Shown here: positions 22,741 through 34,261 of the stretch, piece by piece | Position numbering within the stretch: position 1 is the stretch's first letter | Layout: every line of letters begins with the position of its first letter | Assembly (NCBI RefSeq): GCF_963678635.1 | Contig: NC_087067.1 | Span: 39,204,379 to 39,268,378 of the forward strand | Direction of reading: 5' to 3' | DNA from: Symsagittifera roscoffensis | Taxonomy: Eukaryota > Xenacoelomorpha > Acoela > Convolutidae | Length of the DNA stretch: 64,000 nt | The notes under the pieces: generated by a model | The model's database searches: none | What the model was told of the DNA's origin: nothing | The model's input: the letters and a program-made list of their open reading frames with translations, nothing else | Program-made: the position numbers and the translations under genes

Positions 22741-24646
22741 GAAAAAAGTTGAGAAACCTTTTCCCTTGAATGGAAAAAAATCTATTGACAAACTTCGCAA
22801 AGATACCTGTAGAAGGAAAAATTTAGAAACGCAGAAGGAAATCCGAGAAAACTATCAACAAATCAGGTGTACCCAGAAGTGGAGTTTGCATAAATTTATC
22901 GATGCCCACTTTTTAAACCGTTCATGAAAGAATTTGAGTCGGATTTGTAAAAAAGATTTCAAATGACTACAGGATCAAACCCAGATACTTCAAGTTGACG
23001 CTATCTTTGTCAAGCAAATGAAGCAAAAAAATTAATTGAAAGTCTAGAAAAGTGTTTTAACAAGACCTAAAACAAAGAACAGTTCGCAATCACTTGAACT
23101 AGCAAGGATGAAGACCAAAGATTGTGGAAAGCTAGTGTCAAAAACTTACTTGTATTTGAAGCAAAACTACACTATAAGCAGAACTTTCGCGAGATGTCAC
23201 ATTCAGAATATGAATTTTTAGATCAGTTATGGTATTTATAAGGTTCTATGGTATTTATAATGAGAACAATAAAAAATAAAAAATTGGTATCATTTTTGGA
23301 AACCTTGCAGCCACAATTGGATTCTCACAAATATGCGCCTAAGGTTACAATAGACATTTAGAATCGAAACATTTTTTAATCTGTTACATTACATTAATTT
23401 TATTTTTTTCACGTTCAAATTTATATTTCTGTCGTATTTTTATCAAAATTGCCAAAAGGACTGATTTTTTTAGCGCATTAAAACAATAAAAAAATTTATT
23501 TTGGCCGGCTTTTTTCCCAAAAATGTAGTCGGCTTTTTTCTCACACACAAACAGATTCAGCCCGTAGAAACGAAAGTATTTGAAGACTGTTCTTCTGAGC
23601 ACAATCGTTCATCATGAATTTTATTTGAATTTTTTTTCATTTTTTTTTGTACAGGAATGTTAAACTAATGATTTCAACCAAAAATTTCATAGATAATGGC
23701 CACGTTTGATAAAGTTTAAATCATTCAGTTAATTCCAAACCTCCCTCAAGGGGCATCAGAACGGTACGCTTAATTGATCAACGGTTCCTTCTCCGGATGT
23801 GTTTTTTTCTGCTTCATTAATTTATACTTAATTTCTAAATTTGCGTAAAAGACCTTTAATATAAATTTTTTCAAAAAAAGTATCCAGCTCAAACTGTATT
23901 TTTCAAATTTCTTTGTTTGTAGAAAAAAAATTAACCGTAACATGTTCTACCTAAGAGCTCATACATTATCTCCAATAGTCCTCTATTTCAGATCAAATAA
24001 CATCCAGATCACCACCCCGCAGTTTGAAAAAACTTTTAGAATAAACTTGATGACTATCCCTGCTCCTAAACTATCTTTAATTTCTTGCCAGTATCTAGCA
24101 AGCAACCTAACAGAGAAGGTATTGACAAATATCACAATCACATTTGAAATTTAGCAACAAGATACTAACGCTTTTCACACAGATTAAAAACTACTTTACA
24201 GAGGAAATTAACAAACATTTTAAATATTTTTAAATTTTAAATATCCCTAATTCTTAAATGTACGACGTTGAAAGAAATCCTGCATAAAAATACTGAAGCA
24301 TATAAGTCATATCTAACTAAGCATGAGTTATCCCATTTAGTCGATTCGTTTTAAGTGATACAAGTAATTATAAGCGATAGCTTCACTAATATAATCAAAA
24401 GCACTCATATTTTTGTCACACTAATAAATTATGACCCTCTTAAAAATAATCTTTTCAATGCGCTTTTATTCCAAAAAAAATCGGTTTTTCGTCTCACATC
24501 ATAAAATTTAACCCGTCGAAACGAGAGTAATTGAAGAGTCTTCCTCTAAATACAATCATTTATTCTAATTTTCAATTGAACAATTTTGCACTTTTTGCTT
24601 AAGATTCAAAAGCTAATGATCGCAATGGATTGTAGAAAAACCACCC
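22741..24646. other. Composite repeat, mostly without recognisable coding
   Basis: Aligns in patches with 40700-42540, including the block CGAGATGTCACATTCAGAATATGA (23191 and 41254). Decayed plus-strand coding is possible but could not be assigned. Confidence 0.45.
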
Positions 24647-25202
24647 CCCGGGATGACCTCCATAAACCGAAAATGCGAATCATACAATTTCATCTACTTA
24701 GTCTATGGAAAAATGCTAGTCATACAATTTTCATACATTTTTGCAAATTTTGTTTAATCGAATTTCAAAGGTATTTTGTTGTTATTTTGTTATCGAAATT
24801 GGTATCTCTTTATAAAAAAGGAAAAAAAATAATATGAAAAAAAAATGCTAATCATACAATTTCCATATATTGAAATTGTATGATTAGCTTTTTTTTAAAT
24901 AAAATTTTTGTGAAAAAAACGCTTTGAGCAATCATTTCGATTGCTGACAAAACATTTAAGCGTTTTTTGGGCTGCTACAATTGAAAACTTTGACTTTTTA
25001 TTTTTGTTTTTTGAAAAAAAACACTAGTCATACAATTTCCATATATGAAAAATTGCTAGTCATACAATATCCATATTTGAAAAAATACTAATCACAGACC
25101 TTTCAGGCATTTTTCTGTTCATATGGATTTGTATGGAAAGTGTATGACTAGCATTTTTCCATATATGGAAATTGTAAGACTAGCATTTTTGCTCAACCCG
25201 GG
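24647..25202 (-). mobile_element. CCCGGG-ended palindromic element, inserted in copy A
   Basis: The left end is CCCGGGATGACCTCCATAAA, the right end the reverse complement of CCCGGGTTGAGCAAAAATGC. The interior holds repeated and inverted copies of a CATACAATTTCCATATAT-type unit. Orientation is opposite to the copies at 27523 and 32477. It has the layout of a non-autonomous inverted-repeat element; the transposase family is unknown. Confidence 0.65.
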
Positions 25203-25552
25203 CCTTTTTATGACCCTTTTAGTTTTTTCACAAATGGCCTCACCCACCAGTTAAGGATGGATATCCTGAATATACTTTAAAACTGGGTAAACTCAACATG
25301 CTCACTCACTTTTAGAACAACCCACATAGTGTTTACCAAGAAGGGTTATTATATGAATAAGTTCTAAAAGAAAAAAAACTTTGCAAAAGGGACTAATGAC
25401 TTGATACTAGAACCTAGTATGCGTCTATTACATCTAGTAGAAGATGCTTTGCAAAACCTTTTATTGAAGTACCACTAGGTTCCAAAACATCCCAAGCTAA
25501 TCTAATCGTTGCAAATTTAATTTTTTTTTACCAGACTTCTCTAGACAAGATG

Positions 25553-25880
25553 AAACAAAGTGAAAGTTTTGTTGGACAAATACACTATTCGAAAAGAACA
25601 CTGGGAAAAAGATTGAAAAATGATCACTTTTGGCCTAGTTTCTACAAACAACTTTATATGTTTCACAACTTCTCTCAAGACTTCCAAGAGGACCACCCGG
25701 GTGATGCTGGTGATCTGCTTTTCAGCTAAAACTACATCACTTATGACTCTATGAGGCCGAGTGAAATATTTTCCATCGGTCATCTAATGCAAATCAACTA
25801 GAACCTGAAGTTACGAAATTTTGCCACTCTGCATTCTACACATTTCAATGTATGTGACACATGTCAAACCCAAATTCTAC
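25553..25880 (+). pseudogene. Possible integrase zinc-binding-domain remnant
   Basis: One plus-strand frame reads KRTLGKRLKNDHFWPSFYKQ, similar to the KT-x-x-(I/L)-x5-(Y/F)W-P-x-(M/F)Y block of the retroelement integrase HHCC domain. About 80 codons later in the same frame comes CDTCQTQ, like the second Cys pair. The spacing is far too long and there are two stops between, so this may be coincidence. The second half is not visible in copy B. Confidence 0.3.
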
Positions 25881-26881
25881 TTGAAATAACGCCAACATTA
25901 TAACTTCATAACTGAGAACTTTATAACTTCACAACTTTTAGTGGATGATCTGTGCAAGCCGTTCCCAGTGTCAGTTATATCTCTTCTCGCCTTATATATT
26001 AATAAGATTGGAAATTTTTTGTTACTAATAAGGTTGATCTTCAAACCTCTTCAATTTTCAGTTTTTTCTAAAGGATCTACAATGATCTAGGAAATATGAC
26101 TAAGATAAAAATAAAAAATACTTAAAGCAAAAAGAAAATCTTCACTTCTCAAATGCTGCTCAGGCGATGTATGGTGATTTGTTTGCAAATAGACCGTTTT
26201 TACTGTCCCCTACTATGACGATTATTTTTTGGGATTTACAGTTGGTCTTAATAGTTTAATTTTGAAGGCCAAATATGTTTTTCTGGCTAAATCATCAGTT
26301 CATACAACAATTTTTCAACACAGTTTCACCTTGTGTGATAGTAAAAAACTGCAGGAAGATGGTGAAAAGATAGAAAGGGCTCACAAAGAACTTTTTTCAA
26401 GTGCCTGCTGAAGGTTTCAATTACTTTTTTTTCGCGCATGTTCAACGTATTCTATTGTGAAAAAGTATTCCATTTTTAGAAAAAAAGAGTATCAAATACC
26501 ACTATTAAGAAAAAATGCGCAAACGAGTTGTAACGAGTTGAGCAAGCGTTCAGCAGTAAGTTGGCCGAAAGTTGTTGAATATTTTTCATTTTACTATTAT
26601 ACATAAATTATTTTTCTTCAATAGAAAGACTGTTGAAAATCAAAAGATTAAAATTAGTTAAAAACAAAATTTATTTTATGCAAATTTTCTGCTCAGTTAT
26701 TACACTCATTACTTAAAACGATATATTTTGCCGTTGTAGAAAACAGTTGATCACCAGTTTCACGCAGCACATTAAAACATAGAGCACATAGAAAAATTAC
26801 GTTGGACCAAACTTTTTGATAATAGTTGCTGCTCATAAACGGACATCATTCAAACGGACATCATTTTTTTTTTCAAAAATT
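25881..26881. other. Intergenic sequence upstream of the fibrinogen-related gene
   Basis: No gene recognised. The promoter of the gene that follows must lie here if transcription starts nearby, but no convincing TATA box or initiator was identified. CGGACATCATT occurs twice in tandem at about 26840-26863, just before the first ATG. Confidence 0.45.
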
Positions 26882-26911
26882 ATGCGACTTTTTCGCAAAA
26901 AAATTAAAAAA

Positions 26912-27160
26912 ATGGCTTCTCTTAATACATCGACAGGTGATGTCCAAATTCAATTTAAAGAATCTGAATCAAGGCAATACGTCAATGAAAACGAGCAGGC
27001 TTCTGACGGTAAAAAAAATGGCGATATCTACGATGAGCCTGCAAATATTGACGAAAACGGCAGAAAAACAAACAACAAACAGCTACAACAAAGCAATTCG
27101 TTTGTGAGATGCTTGATGATTTTGGTGGTTGTACTGGTGGTAATTGTTGCTCTAATGGCA
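26912..27160 (+). CDS. Fibrinogen-related gene, exon 1
   Basis: Encodes the cytoplasmic head and the first half of the membrane helix. The donor is GCA|GTAAGT at 27161, phase 0. The frame could also start at ATG 26882 in the same frame. Confidence 0.8.
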
Positions 27161-30100
27161 GTAAGTACAATCTCAAATATTGGATTTAGTAGAAGCGATG
27201 AAATTCAATTCAAAATTCACCACAACATGCTCCAAAACAACTCAGTATGTTAGGGTTTAAACTTTTAAAATCTCAGTTCAGGACTTTTGTAAATGTTTGT
27301 GCTGATCTTTTTCCTGTAGGCAGCAAATGGTCACCTAGGATAATATTCTATATGCTGGATTGCTTTTTTGATCCTTTTTTAATTCATTTTTTCATTTCTT
27401 CCTATCAAAAACTGCATGTTCATTTCTTTTTGGTCTAACTCTTGACGAAGTTTGAAGTTGCTTGCAATTTTACAGGAGTTACAATTTACAACAAAATTTA
27501 ATGACACATTTGAAAGTGAATTCCCGGGTTGACCAAAAATGCTTATCCTACAATTTCCAAATATGAAAAAATGCTTATCCTACAATTTCCTACAGTTTCG
27601 TAGACTCAGAAAATTGTAAAAAAAACTCTAGGATAAGCATTTGTTCATAAATGAAAAGTGTAGGATAAGCATTTTTTCATAAACCAAAAATTTGATTTTT
27701 TCTAAATTTTATTTAACAAATTTTTTGGGATGTGATCGTGACCGAACACAAGTGACTAAACCCATGGTGTATTCAACACTAGAGTTCCCAAAAGGTTGAT
27801 CGTCTGTCATTGACAATGCATTGGAAGCGATCTGAAATGATATACTGAAAGCATCAAACTTTTAATTTTTTCAAAGATGATTTTCTTTAAAAATTGAATT
27901 TTCAACTTATCAAACATTGATGAAGGCATATATAAACATGCCTTACAAAAAAACAGGAGTTTTTAGCCTGTTTAAAAAAGTTATCCAGAAAAACGGAAAA
28001 AACACAAATTTTTGTCCATCGTGGACTACGTTATGCTAACAAAAAATTAAAATTTGCAAGCAATTTATTTTTTTTGGAAAAGTTTGTTTGAGTATAAAAT
28101 TCGATTCGAGGTTGAAGCAATTTTTGGGGCATTTTCAATTTTACTTAGAAATTTTTCAAAAAAATTGTATGAAAATTGAATGATTAGCATTTTTCTATAC
28201 ATTTGATGTAGGCAATTGTATGATAAGCATTTTCGGTGTGAAGAAATTTAAGATAAGCATTTTCGGTTTATGGAGGTCAGCCCGGGATGTTTTTTGTTTT
28301 TCAAACATTCTTTATACCTCAATTCTTATTTAACTTTAGTTTCTAGGGTAAATAAACAATGGATGGTTAAAATTTTAGGTATCTGTTGTCATTCTTATGT
28401 TTCTGACGGTTAAATTATCCAATGAAATAAATGAGACCAAGGCGCAATTAGCAGATCTTTCCAGCAGCATTGAGAGCGTAGATTTCAGCTTGGGAGAACT
28501 TTCGGTGAGTTTTTGTTCCATCTTGTATTTTTTGTATCGACTTATTTTTTGATCAAACCCAGAATCTGCATAATTTCATGCGGCTGTGCTGAGAAAACCC
28601 TAAAAGAGCTTGGGGCCTAATTGAACTGCGCAATCAAAATTTTGAAGACTTAAAACTTTACAGTGAAAGCGTAAAACATAAGACTGTTGCGCTCATAAAA
28701 GGTTTTGAATTGAGATCAGGCACGTGATTTTAAATTACACTAAATGAAAAATCGTAATTTTGATATCAGCAGTCTGAAACGCATATCTTATCTTTTTTCA
28801 AAAGTAATTTGTTATTCGAGAGCAGTTGAAAGAAAACCAATGAATTATCAATTAATTGTATCTTTTGTGCTAAAGTCACTGAAAAACGTCAAAATGCTTG
28901 ATAGTAAAAAAACTGTGGTTTTCTGGAAACAATGAATTTTTACCAGACATGAGAAGAAATTCACCGGTCTTTTTGTCTCACAAATGGCAGTTTGTTGTAA
29001 GGAATAGTCGCATGCCCATAAATATTGGCAAGAAGCAATGACGGAGAACTAAATACGCGTAGCCGGCTGAGAGGCAATTAGTTGAGCGGAACTCGAATTC
29101 AAAAAAGTTATAATTACCGCAGTCTTTTAGTCTTTTAATAAAATATTTAGTGCAAAAAGGTGACTCTGAAATAACTTGCAGTCTATGAAAAAATAAAATA
29201 AAACTTTTTAAAATAATTAAGTTCATTTACTGCATCAGACACAAGCAGAGGTACGAACCAACAACAAACCAGCAGAAGAATAAAATATATATTTTTCCAA
29301 ACTGTTTCTGATGACATTTTGAGTAAATTTTCGGCTTAGAGTGGACTTCAATTTTACAACTTAGCGACTGTCATCACGTAAAAAACATTAGAATAACGGA
29401 TTACAGTCATCTGAATAGAATAACTTTAGAAGGGCTCATAAAAAGCTGCTAAATTTAGTGTCTGAATGGTGCATCATTTGTGGATCTAAGAGGAAAAGAT
29501 GTGGGATTGGAGATAGTTCTACAGAGGCGGGAACGATTTGGCGACAATATTTTGTTCAATCGCGGATTTGAGGCATATGAGGCAGGTTTTGGAGATATCT
29601 GTGGAGCAGGGGATTTGTGGTTTGGGCTACAGAGAATTCTTATTTTGACCCAGATTGGAAAATGGAATGTCCGAATTTCGATGCGCCAATTCACAGACGA
29701 TGAACTCTTCTGGGGAGAATGGACAGGTAAATTTAAAAAAATCATCATAAAACATCCACTTGATTTTTTAACAAAAAAATTCGAATTTTTCTTAGTAAAA
29801 AAATCATAGCAACTTCAAAAAACTGTGTACACACGAAATCAGAAAATTTTCAGTGCAAATGTATGCTTTTTATAATTTGACTTAATTTCATATTAGTGTA
29901 ATAATTCGTTCATACCAACGATTTTCAGTATATAAGATTTTGACAACCATTTTTTTTCATTCAAATGATTTAACGTGATATATTACCACCTTTTTTGATT
30001 TCATCGTTATGTTTTCTTCACAAAGTTTCAAACTTATATAAGCTTGATGAATTGTCTGGGAGTTTTTGTGTAAAACAAACTAAATGTGGCTGCAAGAGGA

Positions 30101-30462
30101 CAAACGTCCCTGTTTTAGACTTCAAGGTTCACACTATTCCCTTTTATTATCTGTCATTGGGCCCATTGGTGGCTAACAGTGACAACATGGTGAACACCAC
30201 TGGTTTAGCAAGCGGCTTCGACTATCATAATGGAGAGGCCTTCAGTACTCATGATAGGGATCGAGACACATCTCCTGGAAACTGTGCTTCAATCAGAGGA
30301 GGAGGAGGTTGGTGGTTTAAAAACTGTCAGCGTATGATGCTCAACGGAAACAGGACTACTTCAGAAAACTTGGAGAGCCTTGTACAAATGAATTACTGGA
30401 ACGGTAATGAAGGAACGATACCGCTTGCATCAAGTGAGATTACAATGATCCGCGTTGGCTGA
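26912..30462 (+). CDS. Type II membrane protein with fibrinogen-related domain (4 exons)
   Basis: Join 26912-27160, 28379-28504, 29459-29726 and 30119-30462: 987 bases, 328 residues plus TGA. All introns have GT/AG borders and phases that match (0, 0, 1). The protein has a polar cytoplasmic head of about 65 residues, one long membrane helix (CLMILVVVLVVIVALMAV onward) spanning the first intron, a short heptad-like stalk and a C-terminal fibrinogen-related domain. The domain shows VLQRR, FEAYEAGFGD, DLWFGL, SGFDYHNG, FSTHDRDRD and GGGWWFKNC, all standard landmarks. It would be displayed outside the cell, where such proteins bind glycans or act in adhesion and innate recognition. An upstream ATG at 26882 would add ten residues, mostly basic. 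A small extra exon between 28505 and 29458 cannot be excluded. Confidence 0.85.
27523..28286 (+). mobile_element. CCCGGG-ended palindromic element in intron 1
   Basis: Ends are CCCGGGTTGACCAAAAATGC on the left and the reverse complement of CCCGGGCTGACCTCCATAAA on the right. The interior has TTATCCTACAATTTCC repeats at one end and a region shared with 32630-33060 (for example CCGAACACAAGT). It sits fully inside intron 1 of the fibrinogen-related gene, in the same orientation as the copy at 32477. Confidence 0.7.
28379..28504 (+). CDS. Fibrinogen-related gene, exon 2
   Basis: Follows AATTTTAG and ends at TCG|GTGAGT. Its 42 codons complete the membrane helix (SVVILMFLTV) and start a stalk rich in Asn, Glu, Ser and Leu that could form a short coiled coil. 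Confidence 0.8.
29459..29726 (+). CDS. Fibrinogen-related gene, exon 3 (domain N-terminal half)
   Basis: Follows AAATTTAG, begins CLNGASFVDLRGKDVG and ends ACAG|GTAAAT, phase 1. It contains the VLQRR and FGDICGAGDLWFGL blocks. The initial Cys would pair inside the domain. Confidence 0.85.
30119..30462 (+). CDS. Fibrinogen-related gene, exon 4 (domain C-terminal half)
   Basis: Follows CTGTTTTAG and restores the split Asp codon, giving DFKVHTIPFYYLSLGP. It holds the DxD calcium-type segment (HDRDRD), the NCA and NC cysteines and the LNG block, and stops at TGA 30460-30462. The open frame extends further left into the intron but that part has no domain similarity. Confidence 0.85.
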
Positions 30463-30543
30463 ATTGAAAAATTAGAAGCCAGGAGAAATATCTATCAAAG
30501 AATATCTAATAATCATAAAATTTTGAAGCTCAACCATGAGTTT

Positions 30544-30549
30544 AATAAA
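30544..30549 (+). terminator. Candidate polyadenylation signal
   Basis: AATAAA lies about 80 bases past the stop codon of the fibrinogen-related gene, a normal distance for an animal 3' UTR. Confidence 0.5.
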
Positions 30550-32476
30550 CAGAAGTTTTGGACATTAATTATCCAACTACACACTGAATATAAAACACTA
30601 GCGCTGCAACTAAAAAAGTTTTCAGAATGTTCAAGCAGCTAACATTTTGCTGTTATTGCTTTATTTTGAGCAGGAAGATAATGATAACTATTAACCAAAA
30701 TTTTTGTCTACAAATAACCTAAAACTGTAAACATTGGAACTACTCACCTTGATCAAACATGTTTGATTGCCATGATTAAATATATTTTATATATTTGATT
30801 CAATGTAGTGTTTATTTTTAACCGGCTTAAATAAAAAAATCATCCGAGGTTTGAACTCAATTTTCAAACAATAAGCAACTGGTGAGCGAGTACAGAACAG
30901 GTTAGAACACAATAGTCATGATAATAATAGTCTTTTTCCTTCATCGAGTCGTGTTTTGTTCGTGGTGTAATGAGATGAAAACTCAGAACTTAGGCCAATA
31001 GATTAGTAAAATGCAACAAAAACTACAAAAAAATGCTTCTTTATCCATTAAAAAAATTCAAGAAAGGGCTAAAAAAAATACGTAAAAAATTAAAATTACA
31101 GGAGTAAAAATAAGTTATCATACCTGATTTTTTATTCATCTGCCCAATTTTTTAAGTCTGTGCACAAACTTTGGAAAAATCTATTTGATATTTGATCAGA
31201 TCTACGAAATCAATGCAATTCACTATTGTTGATGTCTATATTGTTCAGTTAGCAATTTGAAATTTTTTTTGGTATATCAATCATTTCTTTTTGATAATTA
31301 TTTATTAACTGATTTTGCTTGTATTTACAAACACCAAACATTCGAAACAAAAACTCTTCCTAGCTTCATTGGTCAACATGAAAGCATTTCTGACTATGCA
31401 GTGATAGAGAGACCTTTATATCACAAAAAGAAGCCTAAAGATAGCAAAGGTAGCCGGTTCCTGTGTAACTGATCACGTTTTCTGATCACGTTAAGATTTT
31501 TTTTCGTGTCGAAAATTGCGTTTTTCTGAGTGTAGCTAGAAAAAAACTTTTCTGGGAAAAATATGTTTGCTTCACTAATATCGAATCTTTCTTCAAATTT
31601 ATCAAGCTCGAGATTGTTTTTTTTTCATATAACCTCATTCTTTTCTTGATAGTTTGTGCTTGAAAGGTGCAAAATGATAATTCAACAATTTAAAATTCAA
31701 TTTGTAACCTGATAAGTGCTTTGCGCATTCTAATTGATCGCTCAATTTAAAAGTAGACTGAAAAGCAAAGTTGAATTGTGTTTATCTCGACATTGAGAAG
31801 GTTTTTCGGTTTTTATTAATATCGTTCATTTCACAAACATAGTTTGTTTTTTGTATACCACTCGATCTTTTCTCATGATTTTTCAGAGTGCCTATATAAA
31901 AATGATTAGGTGAAAAAATGGATAGGCGCACAACTTGCTGTTTGTATGTCAGTGGAAACCAAGCACAAGTCTTAAAAAGTGTTCAAAATATTAGTGGATT
32001 CATCTCAAGAAATTCCGTGACTTCCTTTTAGAACTATCAGATTCCGCGAAATGTAATTGAGCTCCGAAATGTAAGTGAAGTCAGCAAAATTAGTGTGGAG
32101 AATACGAAAATGTACGCAGATTCCGAGAATTGTTAGCGGGATTTTGCAATTTCAATTCTTTAACTGAACTAAACCAGTTCTTGCTCATGAACAATTAAAA
32201 CCTAGAGCTAGAAATAATATATAACGGATGGGGAAGTTCAAAAGCAAAGACTTAACTATTGTCGTTGGAAACCACGAAAAAATCTGAAATCATTGTTAAA
32301 CCGGAAACAAGGTTGTACCCCTTAAGTGTTTGGGATCAATTTCTCAGCAAGCTGTTTTGGAAATCATTGTCTGGGAAACACCTCACAATATTTAATAAGC
32401 GAAACATTTTCATAGATTAGTGAGTCGCTTGGTAATATGCATGAGTTTAAAACTCTAAGTTGTAACTTAATCACTC
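30550..32476. other. Non-coding stretch
   Basis: No gene supported. The 71-codon frame at 31257-31472 has no recognised family or splice context. Confidence 0.5.
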
Positions 32477-33399
32477 TCCGGGTTGACCAAAACTTCTAAT
32501 CATACAATTTCCATTTATGAAAAAAACTTCTTGTCATACAATGCCATACGTACAGAACATTGTATGAAATCTCTATGATAAACATTTTTCCATATATGAA
32601 AATTGTATGATAGGTGTTTTTCCATAAACCAAAAATTTTGATTTATTTTTTTCTAAATTTAGTTTCTGAAAACTTTTCGGTTGTGTTTGCAACCGAACAC
32701 AAGTCACAAAGACCTTGGTTACTCAAAACACCAAAGGTTGGACGGTCTTGGATTTACAATGCATATCAAACGACCTGAATTTGGATGTTTTTCACAATTG
32801 ATATAACAAAAGTAACGAATTTTTATTTTTTTGGCAAAATTTTTAAATAATGATTATTTTAAATTTTCAAATTTTCAAGTAATCAGACATTGATCAAGGC
32901 TTACATTAACACCCCATACAAAAGAAATAGGAATTTTCAGCGTTTTTGAAAAAAAATTTAAGTGAAAAGAAAATAAAAGCAAAATTTATCGTATCCAGGA
33001 CTACGTTATGTACACAAAATATTAAATTTTGCATGCAAATAAAAAAAATTTCGAAAATGTTTGTTTGCGTACAAAATTCGATTTGCGGTTGAAAAAAAAC
33101 CAAAAATGGGCCAAATTTTTAAAATTACTTTCAATTTTTTGTGTCGCCATCAAAAAAATGCCAGTCATACAATTCCCATATATGGGAATTGTATGATAAG
33201 CATTTTTTTCAAAAAACGAGAACCTCAGTTTTTATCACCAGACTGTTTTATAAGAATCAAACATCCACAGAAATGAGTTTATACCAGTTTTCAACCATTT
33301 TTAAAATTTGTATGAAAATTGTATGACAAGCATTTTTCCACACACTTGTTGTATGGAATTGTATGATAACCATTTTCGGTGTATGGAGGTCAACTCGGG
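32477..33399 (+). mobile_element. CCCGGG-ended palindromic element, longest copy
   Basis: Ends TCCGGGTTGACCAAAA on the left and GGAGGTCAACTCGGG on the right, each with one change from the CCCGGG core. Interior blocks match 27680-28060, including CCGAACACAAGT and GGACTACGTTATG. The sub-terminal parts hold repeated ATACAATTTCCAT/ATGAAAATTGTAT units in both orientations. Confidence 0.65.
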
Positions 33400-34260
33400 T
33401 CTGTTGTTTTCTAAAACCTGATCTAATAATATTGTATTGTCAGCATTTAAAAGTATCATTTGAAACTGTTCTTGTCCTAGTCTGTAAGTTGTTTTCTCTT
33501 AAATCGAATTGAAATTCGAATTAAAATTTGAAATAACTGGCAAATAAAAAAAATGATGAAAGCTAAGTTCAGTTAATTTTTTTAAAAAGAATAATTCACG
33601 AAATAGCCGAATCCAATGGGATTTCCTTTTTTTCAGTATTTGAGATTGTTGTTTTTGGTCTTCATTGTTTTGGTTTTCAATCTTTCAGTGTTTGAGATTT
33701 AGCTGTTGGGTTTAAACTGAATTGAACTGCTGTGAGTAATTGAGTTGGATTGCGGGTTGAGTTGGGTTGAGATTGAATTAACCTGGACTGAATTTTGAAC
33801 ATTTGTCAGTATATGAGATGAATATGATATTTGTCAGTATATGAGATGAAATAGAAAAACTGCAATAAGTGAGATCGAACTAACTTGAAAGAGTCCCTGA
33901 AGAAAAACAGATTAAATTTTAGTTTGTTTTATAACGTTATTTGTTATTGCATACCAAACAAAATGCGGGTTCCTTTCACAACTTGTAGATTCCGCTTACA
34001 GTTAAGGACTCCAGGACTCCGTTACAATAGGCATATAAGTTGTTTATGCATGGATTCCACAATCTGTTCCAGGTTCCGCAATATTTGCTGCAATTTGATC
34101 TTATTGTCGAGCAATTTTGAGCAACACAGTGTTTTAACTAATTAGAATTGTTCGTGGAATCCAATACATCAAAGAACTTAAAGATGAAGCAGTGTCGCCG
34201 ATTTCCAATTATGACCCAATTGTATGACCCAACTGATCAGTCAAGCTTAATAATTGAATA
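33400..34260. other. Non-coding stretch with small direct repeat
   Basis: ATTTGTCAGTATATGAGATGAA is present twice in close succession at about 33799 and 33829. A run of GAGTTGGATT/GGGTTGAGTT-like sequence lies around 33740-33780. No gene supported. Confidence 0.5.
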
Positions 34261-34261
34261 T

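Larger units (their letters stand above)
10560..25880. repeat. Large composite repeat, copy A (diverged, interrupted)
   Basis: Many blocks in this span align in the same order and orientation with 36130-44500. Examples are 10560-11000 with 36140-36650, 12415-12620 with 37735-37890, 13300-13400 with 38300-38390, 14160-14310 with 38590-38740, 15080-15160 with 39040-39110, 22040-23350 with 39960-41420, 24000-24250 with 42240-42530 and 25230-25560 with 43450-44440. Identity by eye is only moderate and there are many gaps. Copy A is longer because it holds the inserts at 13578-17004 and about 17400-21900. Both copies carry minus-strand coding remnants on the left and plus-strand ones on the right, so the ancestral unit was probably composite. 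Confidence 0.75.
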
